Below, in pieces: positions 19,201 to 27,600 of a stretch of DNA of 64,000 nt. Under the pieces are notes generated by a model. It was not told the origin of the DNA. It saw only the letters and a program-made list of their open reading frames with translations, and ran no database searches. The stretch is taken from positions 1,798,001-1,862,000 of the forward strand of contig NZ_CP031010.1 in the NCBI RefSeq assembly GCF_003584565.2, given 5' to 3'. Positions within the stretch are counted from its first letter, which is position 1, and each line of letters begins with the position of its first letter. Source of the DNA: Alteromonas sp. RKMC-009. GTDB taxonomy: Bacteria > Pseudomonadota > Gammaproteobacteria > Enterobacterales > Alteromonadaceae. The position numbers and the translations under genes were made by a program.

Positions 19201-20593
19201 GCTTGTTATGGGGCGCAACAGCCGGGAATTGAAGCAGGCGTCAGAATATCTCGTCAGTGGAGCTCCACTGACCGGAAAGAGACAACTGGCCAGCGTATTA
19301 ATGTTACCTCAGAGGCATGCCTATGATGCACCGAACTGGATAGATACCAGCATGCCTGTGACGCTTGGCGAATTGACAAGTAAAGAGGCTTTAACTGCAA
19401 GAGGAATTTATCACGAGGCCAACGAAGTCAATTTTCGTGCGCCACCCGATATTTTCAGATGGCGCAGTAAGCCTATAAAAATGGATGTGCATTATTTGTT
19501 TCCTGAAGGTGAGTGGCTAAACGAAAGGACTTCACGACTCAATATTACCCTCAACGGACAATATTTGACTTCCTTACCTGTAAATGCAGTGGGAGTTAAA
19601 GCATCGGTCATGCAGATGCTGGGTGACGATATTCGTCAGCAGCGCGCGATTATCGAAATACCTCCCTCGTTGTTATATGGGGAGAACAAACTCGAATTTT
19701 ATTTCGATCTTCAAATTCATCCCGCAAGTGACTGCAAGAATGTAATGGACAGTAATATTGTTTCCCGTGTGCTTCCTACCTCAACCATCGATTTTTCTGA
19801 TTCTGAACATTTCACTGCGTTACCGAATCTCTCCTACTTCGTCAGTTCCGGATTTCCGTTTACCAGGATGGCAGATCTTTCTGACAGTCTGGTAATGTTG
19901 CCGGAGAAGCCGGCAACTGAAGAAATAGCTACTTTTCTTGCGGTCATGGCCAGAATGGGTCAGTCCACCGGATTACCCGCTTATAAGGTCGATGTAAGAC
20001 TCGGTATTACCGGCGGTGTTCATAACACGGGTAAAGATGTCCTTCTTTTTGGGTATCCTGACCAGCTCGAACCTGCGCTGGCCGGTTCTGTTTTCCATGT
20101 CGCAGATCACAAAATCTCTCTTGACGAAGGTAACCTTGTCAGTAACTGGCGGGCCATTATCGCCGGAGACTGGTCCAGAGAGCTTAAACAGGCAAAACGG
20201 CAATTAGATGCACTGGATAATTTTGCCGGAATTCTGAGTTTCTTATCACCTCAACACAGTGACAATGTGGTGGTTGTAATGACCGCCAGCCAGTCTGAGA
20301 GCTGGGCTTCTCTGGTGACGGACTTAGCCTCTTCACAAGTTGCTAAAGAGGCGATCGGCGATCTGCTTGTTTTCAATAATCAATATCTCAGAGCTTTCCA
20401 TGTCGGAACCACGAGGGGAAGTGGAAATATGAGTTGGGACAAGAGCATACGCTGGTATTTTGGCAATCATGTTTTACTTCTGTTGGTGTTGATGCTCGGC
20501 GCCATATTACTTGCTGCTACTTTACTCTACCGCATATTAAGCCGTCATGCCGATCAGAGACTTTCAGGGACGAAAAAAAATGATCATGACTAA
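16268..20593 (+). CDS. bcsAB: Fused cellulose synthase BcsA-BcsB (single chain)
   Basis: 1441 residues in one uninterrupted frame. The BcsA part (about 1-700) has membrane helices and a family 2 glycosyltransferase with DDG 175-177, DCD 223-225, TED 318-320 and QRARW 356-360. Its PilZ domain keeps both c-di-GMP-binding motifs: RNAVR 561-565 and DFSMGG 588-593. A hydrophobic stretch at about 707-730 (KFLLVLTTVIALGWAIVA) links to BcsB, whose periplasmic domains (from about 735) end in a membrane helix near residue 1400 (LLLLVLMLGAILLAATLLY). It polymerises UDP-glucose to cellulose and passes the chain across the inner membrane. In most bacteria BcsA and BcsB are separate; AcsAB of Komagataeibacter is a known fusion. 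Confidence 0.93.
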   Translation: MEQLNKPSRVAKLFLFFILVAVFCVLMLIVSTPLDLENQTLFALFSVILCLIIGRIETSWARLVLMMVSVIISTRYLFWRATDTLVYNTPFETFLGIGLLLAEVYALLILVLGFFQTVWPLERKVVPLPEDTSLWPTVDVYVPTYNESLSIVQDTVLAALNIDYPKEKLRVYLLDDGRRPEFGAFASAAGVGYITREDNKHAKAGNLNNALKLTSGELICIFDCDHVATRMFLQATVGAFIKEPKLALLQTPHHFYSPDPFERNLRTGLDMPGEGELFYGPVQKGNDFWNAAFFCGSCAVIRRKALGDTNGFAVETVTEDAHTALKLQRMGWDTAFLAIPLAAGLATERLSLHIGQRARWARGMCQIFRVDNPLFGKGLKIGQRLCYLNAMMHFQFPLPRFVFVTAPLAYLLFGANIIAAAPDLLLAYALPHLFHAIYTNSVLQGRYRYSFWGEVYETVLAFALIRPTLASLWNPSKGKFNVTDKGGTLDEAYFDSEAVRPHLITLALLLAGIIWGAVRMVFSEDFAVNPFVLGLNLVWALLNVTILLAAVAVAMEAKQVRNAVRVGISLPAVLHLSNGHTARAETCDFSMGGMRLSNPYGDAFAEETVEDVEISFDGKAMLFPVSPITADPHFLRFRFQDLPLRQRRKLVNVVMGRADAWVPDKLNAADHPFRSFSGVLRAVTGLFSSGNRDNAWLRWQRNLFGNWKFLLVLTTVIALGWAIVANRAWAGEADFSRQISLQDAGFDKPITINGNGNSFGVHFSIRKDEVVTGATFKLSFSYPDSTFPRGALLEVSLNGQHLEDIELDAFRGDGFSTDIKIRPEFIVSQNDLNFRIRSQQAITCSAGQLMTERQNKVLIDQNSVLNLKLLRLPRPDSLENFPAPFFDEGIMRHVSIPVVIPENADGDVYESGAIVASYFGSLVSFRSVSFPVHHGRIPAENSIAFVIGNQIAGITLSPLEGPEIRLIANPVSPLNKLLLVMGRNSRELKQASEYLVSGAPLTGKRQLASVLMLPQRHAYDAPNWIDTSMPVTLGELTSKEALTARGIYHEANEVNFRAPPDIFRWRSKPIKMDVHYLFPEGEWLNERTSRLNITLNGQYLTSLPVNAVGVKASVMQMLGDDIRQQRAIIEIPPSLLYGENKLEFYFDLQIHPASDCKNVMDSNIVSRVLPTSTIDFSDSEHFTALPNLSYFVSSGFPFTRMADLSDSLVMLPEKPATEEIATFLAVMARMGQSTGLPAYKVDVRLGITGGVHNTGKDVLLFGYPDQLEPALAGSVFHVADHKISLDEGNLVSNWRAIIAGDWSRELKQAKRQLDALDNFAGILSFLSPQHSDNVVVVMTASQSESWASLVTDLASSQVAKEAIGDLLVFNNQYLRAFHVGTTRGSGNMSWDKSIRWYFGNHVLLLLVLMLGAILLAATLLYRILSRHADQRLSGTKKNDHD

Positions 20594-23500
20594 GATACCG
20601 ATATTTATTTTAGCAATTACGACGTGCGTTGCAGCTATTGCTGCGGAGGATGACGCAGCTTCAGGGACAGATATTCAGCTGCTTCTGAAGCAATCAGAAT
20701 TCTGGCAGAGTCAGCAACGTCAGGATATGGCAAAGGATTCTCTCAAACGAATTCTACTAACGTCTCCCGATAATATAGAGGCTTTGTACCGTCTTGCCCT
20801 GATCGCTATTCAGGAAGAAGACGAAGAAGCTGCTAATGAATTGATTGATAAGCTAGCTCAGGTTGCACCGGAACATAAGTATTTGCTGGACTTATCTATC
20901 GCACGCCAGAGCAACCTGGATTATGGTGCTTTGAAAGAAGCGCGCTTTCTGGCAGCGAATGGTGAACCGGAACGAGCAATTCAAAAATATGAAACACTTT
21001 TTACCGGAGACGTACCGCCAGCTAATCTGACAGTTGAATATTATAGCGTGCTGTCTGCAACGGATGACGGATGGGAGACGGCAAAAGACGGGCTGGCAAA
21101 GTTTGCCCGTGAAAACCCTGACAACACTTATGCAGCTGTAGCTTACGGGGAAGTCCTTACCTACAGTGAGACAAGCCGGCGGGCCGGAATTAAACTGCTT
21201 TCCAATTATGCTCAAAGAGCGCCTGAGGCAGATAAAGCATGGCGGAATGCTCTGTTATGGTTAGGTGCAACCGAAGGGGATAAGCCAATCTATGATGCCT
21301 ACATGCAAACGCATTCTGATGACAACGAAGTCGCTGCATATTTTGAAGATAAAACTAAGCTGAGCGGTGCTCAGCAAGCTGCGCGTCTGAGGGCTAGAGG
21401 CTATCGCGAAATGGACTCGGGCCAATTGACGAAGGCTAAAAAGTCTTTCAGTGAGGCATTGAAACTGGATAAGAGCGATGCAGAGGCTGTGGCTGGTCTT
21501 GGTCTTGTCGAGCTGAAGTTTAACCGCTATCAGTCTGCTTCAGATTATCTGAATCAGGCCGTACGTCTGGCTCCTTCAAAAAGAGCGCAGTGGCAAAATG
21601 CGCTGGAAAGTGCGTCGTTTTACGGAGAACTTAAAGCCGTCCGTGAACAGGCAGAAAAGCGCCAGTTTCAAACTGCATTAGCCCGGGTTGAGCCTCTGAC
21701 CAATGCGCAAGGCACTATGCGCCGTGATGCATTGCTTTTGAAAGCTGAGTTATTACAGCGCCTGCAAAAATTGGATGCCGCTGAAACTGTTTACTCATCA
21801 CTACTGAAAGGTAACACAAAAGATACTGACGCACGTGCCGGACTGGTTAACGTGTTACGTCAGCAGCAACGATGGCAGGAAGCCGGGCAAGTGGCGCAAC
21901 TGTTACCTGAATCTGCACGGGGTACACTCAGCGAAATTGCCAGTGGTCAGGCGATGACGCTACGTGAACGTGCCTCTGCAGAGCCGGATAAGGTCGCAGA
22001 AGTCACGCTGCGACGAGCGCAGGAGCTATCACCTGAAAACCCGTGGGTAAGATTAGATCTTGCCCGTCTACTAAACCGTTCCGGACGGGATATTGCTGCC
22101 TGGCTTATGGTCCAACGAGCTGCTGACAGATATGGTACAGATGACGACTTGTATGTCGCTGCCATGGTTGCGTCTGACCAGGAACGGTGGGATTCTGCTA
22201 TGAAGTTGTTGCAAAAAATTCCTGCAAACCGGGTAAGTGAAGAACAAAAGGCACTGACAGAAAAGCTCTCTCTGAATGCCCGGATTGCTGAAATTGAGCG
22301 CAGGTTTGCAGCCGGCGACAGAACCGGAGGACGGGAGCTGATGTTGGATTTGTACAATCAGCCTCCTGCAAACGCGTCGGGCACTGGAAGCGTAGCGAGT
22401 TTGCTGTTTGATTATGGTGAACCGGAAATGGCGATGCAGCTTATCCGGGAATCCCGACCGGGGGACGAAACCGCGCCCGCCGGTGACTTTCTTCAGCAGA
22501 TAATCGTTATGATTAAGGCTGGTGATGACACCGGTGCTGAATCTCTTCTTACCAGACTGAGCAAGCGACGTAATCTGTCACCGTCAGACTGGCAGGCGAT
22601 TGAGGAAATCCGGAATGCGGTATCTGTCGCAAAAGCAGATAAATTACGGGACAAGGAAGATTTTGCTCAGGCCTATGATTTGCTCGCAGGGCGGTTGCGG
22701 ATTTCACCTGAAGATGAGTCTCTGCTTCTCGCTATGGCCCGGTTGTATCAGTCTGGCGGCAAACCTTCCAAAGGGTTGGAAATTTATCAGTACGTACTGA
22801 CTGAATATCCTGACAGCTTAGATGCGTTAGGTGGGATAGTCGACGCTGCTATAGCCCTTGACGAACTCGATCTGGCTTATGAAGCCATGGATGATCTGAG
22901 TAAAGAAAGAGCTCAAAAACCGGAAATTTTACTGCTGGCAGCAAAATTAGCGAGGGCTGACGGTGATACCGGCCTTGCAATTGAGTTGCTTGAAGAGTCC
23001 AGGCAGAGATTGCTGAAAACTGATATTGCCACACCCTGGCTGGCCGGAAACACTTATGGAAACAGCTATGTAAATCCGTTTGCAGACAACGATGAAGCTG
23101 TACTTTCTGAAAAACAAACCAGGCCGCTCTGGTTGCCTGACGGAGACGGTAATGCATCAGAGCAATACAGTTGGGATATCAAAAAGGCGAATAAACCGCT
23201 TACACTCGTTCAGCAGATAGATTTTATGCTTGCCGAAATGCAGCATGAAGATGCTACAACCGTTCAGTCAGGAATCGCTTTCAGGACACGAAGTGGTGAG
23301 AGCGGGTTGAGTAAATTAACCATGATCACTGCACCGGTGTCTGTTGATACGTCATTAGGTAGTGGCCGCATACAGCTAAAAATGACACCGACTTATCTGA
23401 ACGGTGGCAACCCTGATTCGGAATTCGGCAAGATGGGAAGCGGTGCGTTTGCTGTTGCCGGGCAGGGTCTGACGGAAACGTTGGACGAACTGCCTGATAT

Positions 23501-24734
23501 ATTAGATAGCATAGAAAATTCGGCTTACGCTTACGAAGAAGCAAACGCGCTTTATCAGGCAGCTCTCCTTGTTGATGATATTTCGCCGTTAACCCTCGTT
23601 CAGTATCAGTTAGATGCAGAACAGGCAGAGCGCAACTTTGAACAGGCAACGCAACAGGATCTGCTTGAGGCAATGGGATTGAATCTTGACGCTTTGACAG
23701 AGGAACAGTTGGCGTCCTTTGATGGCGTTCTGTCGGAGTTGGCTGAGATCACCAATGGCGCACTGTCCTTTGAGTCTGTTGATGCATTCCTCGAAAGCCG
23801 TGCTGAACTTGAGTCGATGATAGGCGGCTTCCGTGCTCAATTGAATAGTCTTGCTTATTTAGCGGGTAATCCGGAAGCGCAGCATGATGAAGGAGTTGCC
23901 TTTGAAATTGAATATCTGAACAGGAATTTTTCTGCTGATATCGGGGTAACACCACTGGGCTTTGAGAAAACCAATCTGGTAGGCGGCATCAGATGGCAGC
24001 CTCAGCTTTCAACCTTTACAAGGGCTTCTCTGGAGCTCGAGCGGCGTGCTGTCACAGATAGTGTGCTGAGCTATGCCGGTACAAAAGATCCTATGACAGG
24101 AGAATTTTGGGGGGCAGTCACAAAAACAGGTCTGGATCTGGGGCTTGGATTTGATAATACCTGGTCAGGCATGTACGGAAATATTGCCGGTTACCAATAT
24201 AGCGGTTCCGGTGTGGAAGATAACACCGCCTTTGAAATTGCTGTTGGCGGATATCTCAGACCGTTAAAAAATGCAGAAAGTGAACTTCAGACCGGAGTGC
24301 ATTTATCTTTTCAGGCATTTGAAAAAAACCTGGGTAAGTTTAGTTACGGGCATGGCGGATATTTTAGTCCCCAGGGCTATGTAGCTCTGGCGCTGCCGGT
24401 CACCTATTCCGGAGTTGGAGATAATTATGATTTCTCAGTGAGTTTTGCTCCGGGCTTTCAAAGCTTCACAGAAGATGCTGTCGCGTATTTTCCTGACGAC
24501 CCTGTTCTTCAAAGTTTACTTGATTTAGCCGCTCAGGCTGGTCTTGTCAGGGAATCTGTTTATCAGGCTAACAGTAAGTCAGGCTTTGGTATGCGACTGA
24601 ATCTTAAAGGGGTATATGAGTTTTCTCCTGCATTTACATTAACCGGTGATCTCGGGTTCGATAACTTTGGAAATTTCCGTGAAACTAACGCACGCATCAA
24701 TCTGAATTATTTGATGGATGCTCAGGATGACTGA
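20580..24734 (+). CDS. bcsC: Cellulose export protein BcsC with enlarged barrel region
   Basis: 1384 residues from ATG 20580 (AGGGA 9 bases upstream), overlapping bcsAB by 14 bases; E. coli BcsC has 1157. A signal peptide (IFILAITTCVAAIAA) is followed by many TPR repeats up to about residue 800, which form the periplasmic scaffold. The outer-membrane barrel starts near 905 (GIAFRTRSGESGLSKL) and ends FRETNARINLNYLM. Between the strands ending NGGNPDSEFG and the strand starting DEGVAFEIEY lies an acidic, helical insertion (about 964-1102; DELPDILDSIENSAYAYEEA, LDALTEEQLASFDGVLSELA) that I do not expect in BcsC. Confidence 0.9.
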   Translation: MIMTKIPIFILAITTCVAAIAAEDDAASGTDIQLLLKQSEFWQSQQRQDMAKDSLKRILLTSPDNIEALYRLALIAIQEEDEEAANELIDKLAQVAPEHKYLLDLSIARQSNLDYGALKEARFLAANGEPERAIQKYETLFTGDVPPANLTVEYYSVLSATDDGWETAKDGLAKFARENPDNTYAAVAYGEVLTYSETSRRAGIKLLSNYAQRAPEADKAWRNALLWLGATEGDKPIYDAYMQTHSDDNEVAAYFEDKTKLSGAQQAARLRARGYREMDSGQLTKAKKSFSEALKLDKSDAEAVAGLGLVELKFNRYQSASDYLNQAVRLAPSKRAQWQNALESASFYGELKAVREQAEKRQFQTALARVEPLTNAQGTMRRDALLLKAELLQRLQKLDAAETVYSSLLKGNTKDTDARAGLVNVLRQQQRWQEAGQVAQLLPESARGTLSEIASGQAMTLRERASAEPDKVAEVTLRRAQELSPENPWVRLDLARLLNRSGRDIAAWLMVQRAADRYGTDDDLYVAAMVASDQERWDSAMKLLQKIPANRVSEEQKALTEKLSLNARIAEIERRFAAGDRTGGRELMLDLYNQPPANASGTGSVASLLFDYGEPEMAMQLIRESRPGDETAPAGDFLQQIIVMIKAGDDTGAESLLTRLSKRRNLSPSDWQAIEEIRNAVSVAKADKLRDKEDFAQAYDLLAGRLRISPEDESLLLAMARLYQSGGKPSKGLEIYQYVLTEYPDSLDALGGIVDAAIALDELDLAYEAMDDLSKERAQKPEILLLAAKLARADGDTGLAIELLEESRQRLLKTDIATPWLAGNTYGNSYVNPFADNDEAVLSEKQTRPLWLPDGDGNASEQYSWDIKKANKPLTLVQQIDFMLAEMQHEDATTVQSGIAFRTRSGESGLSKLTMITAPVSVDTSLGSGRIQLKMTPTYLNGGNPDSEFGKMGSGAFAVAGQGLTETLDELPDILDSIENSAYAYEEANALYQAALLVDDISPLTLVQYQLDAEQAERNFEQATQQDLLEAMGLNLDALTEEQLASFDGVLSELAEITNGALSFESVDAFLESRAELESMIGGFRAQLNSLAYLAGNPEAQHDEGVAFEIEYLNRNFSADIGVTPLGFEKTNLVGGIRWQPQLSTFTRASLELERRAVTDSVLSYAGTKDPMTGEFWGAVTKTGLDLGLGFDNTWSGMYGNIAGYQYSGSGVEDNTAFEIAVGGYLRPLKNAESELQTGVHLSFQAFEKNLGKFSYGHGGYFSPQGYVALALPVTYSGVGDNYDFSVSFAPGFQSFTEDAVAYFPDDPVLQSLLDLAAQAGLVRESVYQANSKSGFGMRLNLKGVYEFSPAFTLTGDLGFDNFGNFRETNARINLNYLMDAQDD

Positions 24735-25743
24735 CAAATACGCTGGAATTTCACTATACAGAATGGCGTTTTTTCTTTTCATTACATTGCTAACAGGAAC
24801 AATGTTGCCGGCCTCTGCAAACGAAGACTGGGCTGATTACAAACAGCGGTTTATTGCCCCCGACGGTAGGGTTATGGATACCGGAAATAACAACATCAGT
24901 CACTCTGAGGGGCAGGGATATGGCATGTTGCTGGCAGTATTTCATGACGATGAGCTCTGCTTCAGCAGGATGTGGGAATGGGCGCGTAAAAAGCTGGGAC
25001 GTTACGATTTGCCACTGTTCGCCTGGAAGTACGATCCGGCTTCCACTCCCCATGTTAAAGATGACAACAATGCGACAGACGGTGATATTTTGATTGCGTG
25101 GGCATTACTACAGGCAGGCAGGAAATGGCAGAACACAAACTATCTGAATATCTCCCGTCGTATCAGACATGCAGTGTCTGACAACCTTATAAAGTACTAT
25201 GCAGATCACTGGGTACTGGTTCCGGGGCTGAAAGGCTTTAGTGGTGAAGGCTATGTTGATCTTAATCTTTCTTACTGGGTGATCCCCGCGTTGCAGGATT
25301 TTGCCGCTACAGATAACCATGCAGCCTGGTCCAGAGTGATTGACAGCGGACTGGCACTCTTGTCGTTGTCTAAATTCGGTGATGCACAATTACCTGCAGA
25401 CTGGATCAGATTACAAGCTGATGGCTCTGTAAAGCCTGCACCTGACTGGCCGGGCCGGTTTGGTCCTGATGCAGTCAGGATTGGATTGTACCTGGCGTGG
25501 GGCGGGTACGGGAACAATAAAAGCCTTGAGCCGGTAAAGTTATTTTGGAATGCAGCCAGAGATGTGCCACCAGCATGGATCGATCTTGAGAGTAGTCAAG
25601 TTGCACCCTATCAGGCTCCGGGAGGCGTTGTTGCTATCAGGGAATTGTTAAGTAGCAGGAGGGTGGCAACTGAATTAAACAGTAATGATGATTACTACAG
25701 TGCAAGCCTGATCATGCTGAGTAAAGTGGCTCAGAACAATTAA
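24727..25743 (+). CDS. bcsZ: Periplasmic endoglucanase BcsZ (GH8)
   Basis: 338 residues from ATG 24727; an ATG at 24718 would add three residues, and both overlap the end of bcsC. The signal peptide ends TMLPASA before NEDWADYKQ. The GH8 signature SHSEGQGYGMLLAVF holds the general acid E61. WKYDPASTPHVKDDNNATDGD and GYVDLNLSYWVIPAL are further family motifs. BcsZ trims cellulose in the periplasm and is required for normal fibre export. Last gene of the bcs operon, followed by a terminator 26 bases later. Confidence 0.93.
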   Translation: MTDKYAGISLYRMAFFLFITLLTGTMLPASANEDWADYKQRFIAPDGRVMDTGNNNISHSEGQGYGMLLAVFHDDELCFSRMWEWARKKLGRYDLPLFAWKYDPASTPHVKDDNNATDGDILIAWALLQAGRKWQNTNYLNISRRIRHAVSDNLIKYYADHWVLVPGLKGFSGEGYVDLNLSYWVIPALQDFAATDNHAAWSRVIDSGLALLSLSKFGDAQLPADWIRLQADGSVKPAPDWPGRFGPDAVRIGLYLAWGGYGNNKSLEPVKLFWNAARDVPPAWIDLESSQVAPYQAPGGVVAIRELLSSRRVATELNSNDDYYSASLIMLSKVAQNN

Positions 25744-25769
25744 TGTGCTTATCGAATTTAAGCTGAAAA

Positions 25770-25791
25770 CCCGCATTCACTGCGGGTTTTT
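25770..25791. terminator. Terminator between bcsZ and sodC, probably bidirectional
   Basis: CCCGCA (25770-25775) and TGCGGG (25781-25786) around TTCAC, with five T to the right and four A to the left. It can end bcsZ rightward and the convergent sodC leftward. One mismatch over 26 bases from the terminator after tRNA-Ser at 14875. Confidence 0.85.
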
Positions 25792-25815
25792 GCTTTGCAG
25801 TCCTAATACTGAGTA

Positions 25816-26346
25816 TCAGGCGCCAATCACGCCGCACAATGCTCTTGCACCGCCACCACCGAGTTTTTCCGGCGCGTCCGAGTAGTTATCACCGCCCTGG
25901 TGAACCATCAGTGCTTTGTCTTTTACGTCTTCCAGTGATAACCGTGGTGCCAGTACCGGATGGCTGGCATTGCCCTCATCGTCCACCAGCAGTATCGGTA
26001 AATCCCCCATGTGGCTGTTATCTGCCCAGGGATAGCCGTGCTGACCGGTTTTTTCCGGGTCCATATGGCTGCCTGCTGCACCTGCGGGAACCTTCTTTCC
26101 GTCTTTCATAGCAGAATCGCATGACGGATTTTCATGCACGTGGAAGCCGTGTCCGCCAGCCTCAAGACCGGATAATGCCGGTGTAAACACCAGTCCGTAT
26201 TCGCTCTCTTCAATTTTTACGGTGCCGGCTGATTCACCGGTTGCAGGGTCTTTCAGGGTAACAGTGAAAAATTCTTCGTCTTCTGCAGCAATGCTACCTG
26301 CTGCGAAAAATAATGACATAGATAAAACGAGGGCTGATTTTTTCAT
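25816..26346 (-). CDS. sodC: Periplasmic Cu/Zn superoxide dismutase
   Basis: 176 residues. Signal peptide MKKSALVLSMSLFFAAGSIAA. Copper and zinc ligands are visible in GGHGFHVHENPSCDS, GAAGSHMDPEKTGQHGYPWADN, HMGDLP and ALMVHQGGDNYSD; the disulfide pair is Cys in PSCDS and in RALCGVIGA. It dismutates superoxide in the periplasm. Single gene, convergent to bcsZ. Confidence 0.95.
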   Translation of the reverse strand: MKKSALVLSMSLFFAAGSIAAEDEEFFTVTLKDPATGESAGTVKIEESEYGLVFTPALSGLEAGGHGFHVHENPSCDSAMKDGKKVPAGAAGSHMDPEKTGQHGYPWADNSHMGDLPILLVDDEGNASHPVLAPRLSLEDVKDKALMVHQGGDNYSDAPEKLGGGGARALCGVIGA

Positions 26347-26468
26347 GAAATCTCCGTGTATATGAAATCTGAGGGCCGTTGCAATGGAGAAGCGGTTCTT
26401 GCAGTGGCTGTCAGGGTTTCTACCCGGTTAACAGGGAAGGGAGATCAGATTTTAACTGTGACAAATAC

Positions 26469-26494
26469 AAAAAAAGCAGCCATCAGAGGCTGCT
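26469..26494 (-). terminator. Intrinsic terminator of tpx
   Basis: On the minus strand AGCAGCC (26494-26488) and GGCTGCT (26481-26475) pair around TCTGAT, followed by seven T. It starts about 20 bases after the tpx stop. Confidence 0.85.
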
Positions 26495-26514
26495 TCGCTA
26501 AAGAAAAATTATGC

Positions 26515-27009
26515 TTACAGAGCGGCAATAGCTGCTTCGTAATCCGGCTCATCAGCGGTTTCAGCAACTTGCTGGGTGTAGGCCACTTTGCCTTCTTCAT
26601 CAATTACCACAACACTGCGTGACAACAGGCCTGTCAGAGGACCGGTAGTGAAAGTCACATTGTAGTCTGTACCAAAATCTGAGCGGAACGTTGAACCGGT
26701 CAGAACGTTTTCAATCCCTTCTGCGCCACAGAAACGGCCGGCAGCGAATGGCAGGTCCGCAGATACACAAATGACCACAGTGTTGTCCAGTGAAGCGGCT
26801 TTTTCATTGAATTTACGTACAGACATGGCACACGTGCCGGTATCTATGGACGGAAAGATGTTCAGTACCACTTTCTTACCTGACAAATCTGCAGAGCTTA
26901 CGGTAGATAAATCGGATTTTACCAGCTCAAACGACGGCGCAGGTGTACCAACGGCGGGTAAATCACCCAGAGTTTCTAACGGATTGCCCTGTAATGTAAC
27001 TGTTGCCAT
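26515..27009 (-). CDS. tpx: Thiol peroxidase Tpx
   Basis: 164 residues from the ATG at 27009 (AAGGAA 6 bases upstream); the frame extends 11 codons further with no homology. Atypical 2-Cys peroxiredoxin: peroxidatic C60 in [18 protein letters not shown] and resolving C94 in GRFCGAEG, equivalent to C61 and C95 of E. coli Tpx. It reduces lipid and alkyl hydroperoxides using thioredoxin. Lies next to sodC, two antioxidant genes in the same direction but with separate terminators. Confidence 0.95.
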   Translation of the reverse strand: MATVTLQGNPLETLGDLPAVGTPAPSFELVKSDLSTVSSADLSGKKVVLNIFPSIDTGTCAMSVRKFNEKAASLDNTVVICVSADLPFAAGRFCGAEGIENVLTGSTFRSDFGTDYNVTFTTGPLTGLLSRSVVVIDEEGKVAYTQQVAETADEPDYEAAIAAL

Positions 27010-27174
27010 GGAAGTTCCTTCATAATTGGAGTGAATGTTCATGATCTATATTGATGGAGTCAGGCGGGATTTCAACCGCTTAATCCGTAATTTATCTAAT
27101 TATTTTTCTGTCTGCTTTGTAAAGCGGTTATTTGCCGTATACTCAGAACGTAAAGAGATAAGCGGGGGAGCGTT

Positions 27175-27600
27175 GTGAGCGTTAATAGTATTATGAGTCA
27201 GCGGGTAGTGAGCGTGAAAATGGACGACAGCCTGCACACCATTAAGGAGCTGTTTGAAGCCACGGGGTTTCATCATTTACTGGTTGTCGAGGGCCGCAAA
27301 CTCACCGGGATTATTTCTGACAGAGACTTGCTGAAAGCCTTGAGTCCGTTTATCGATACGATTTCAGAAAGGGCGAAAGACAGGGCGACACTGGAACGCC
27401 GGGCCCATCAAATTATGACCCGTGATGTGATTGCCGTTAAAGAACACAGTTCTGTTCTTAATGCCATCAGCACCTTCAACCGTCACCGCTTATCCTGTCT
27501 GCCGGTCATCAACGCAAAAGACGAACCTGTCGGGGTATTATCCTGGCGGGATATTCTTCGCTACATGGAAGACAAGGTTACCGCCAGGCAACAAAGTTAA
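27175..27600 (+). CDS. CBS-domain pair protein
   Basis: 141 residues from a GTG with GGGGGAG 5 bases upstream. Two CBS motifs: the first (about 1-60: IMSQRVVSVKMDDSLHTIKELF, LTGIISDRDLLKAL) and the second (about 80-135: IMTRDVIAVKEHSSVLNAIS, PVGVLSWRDILRYM). CBS pairs bind adenine nucleotides and usually regulate a partner protein; here it is stand-alone with no obvious partner. A possible promoter is TTGTAA (27117) - 15 bases - TATACT (27138). It converges with the GNAT gene and the two stops share TTAA. Confidence 0.85.
   Translation: MSVNSIMSQRVVSVKMDDSLHTIKELFEATGFHHLLVVEGRKLTGIISDRDLLKALSPFIDTISERAKDRATLERRAHQIMTRDVIAVKEHSSVLNAISTFNRHRLSCLPVINAKDEPVGVLSWRDILRYMEDKVTARQQS

Noticed and set aside
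27009..27174. OxyR-type site between tpx and the CBS gene
   Set aside because: No convincing tetranucleotide pattern spaced at ten bases was found by eye.
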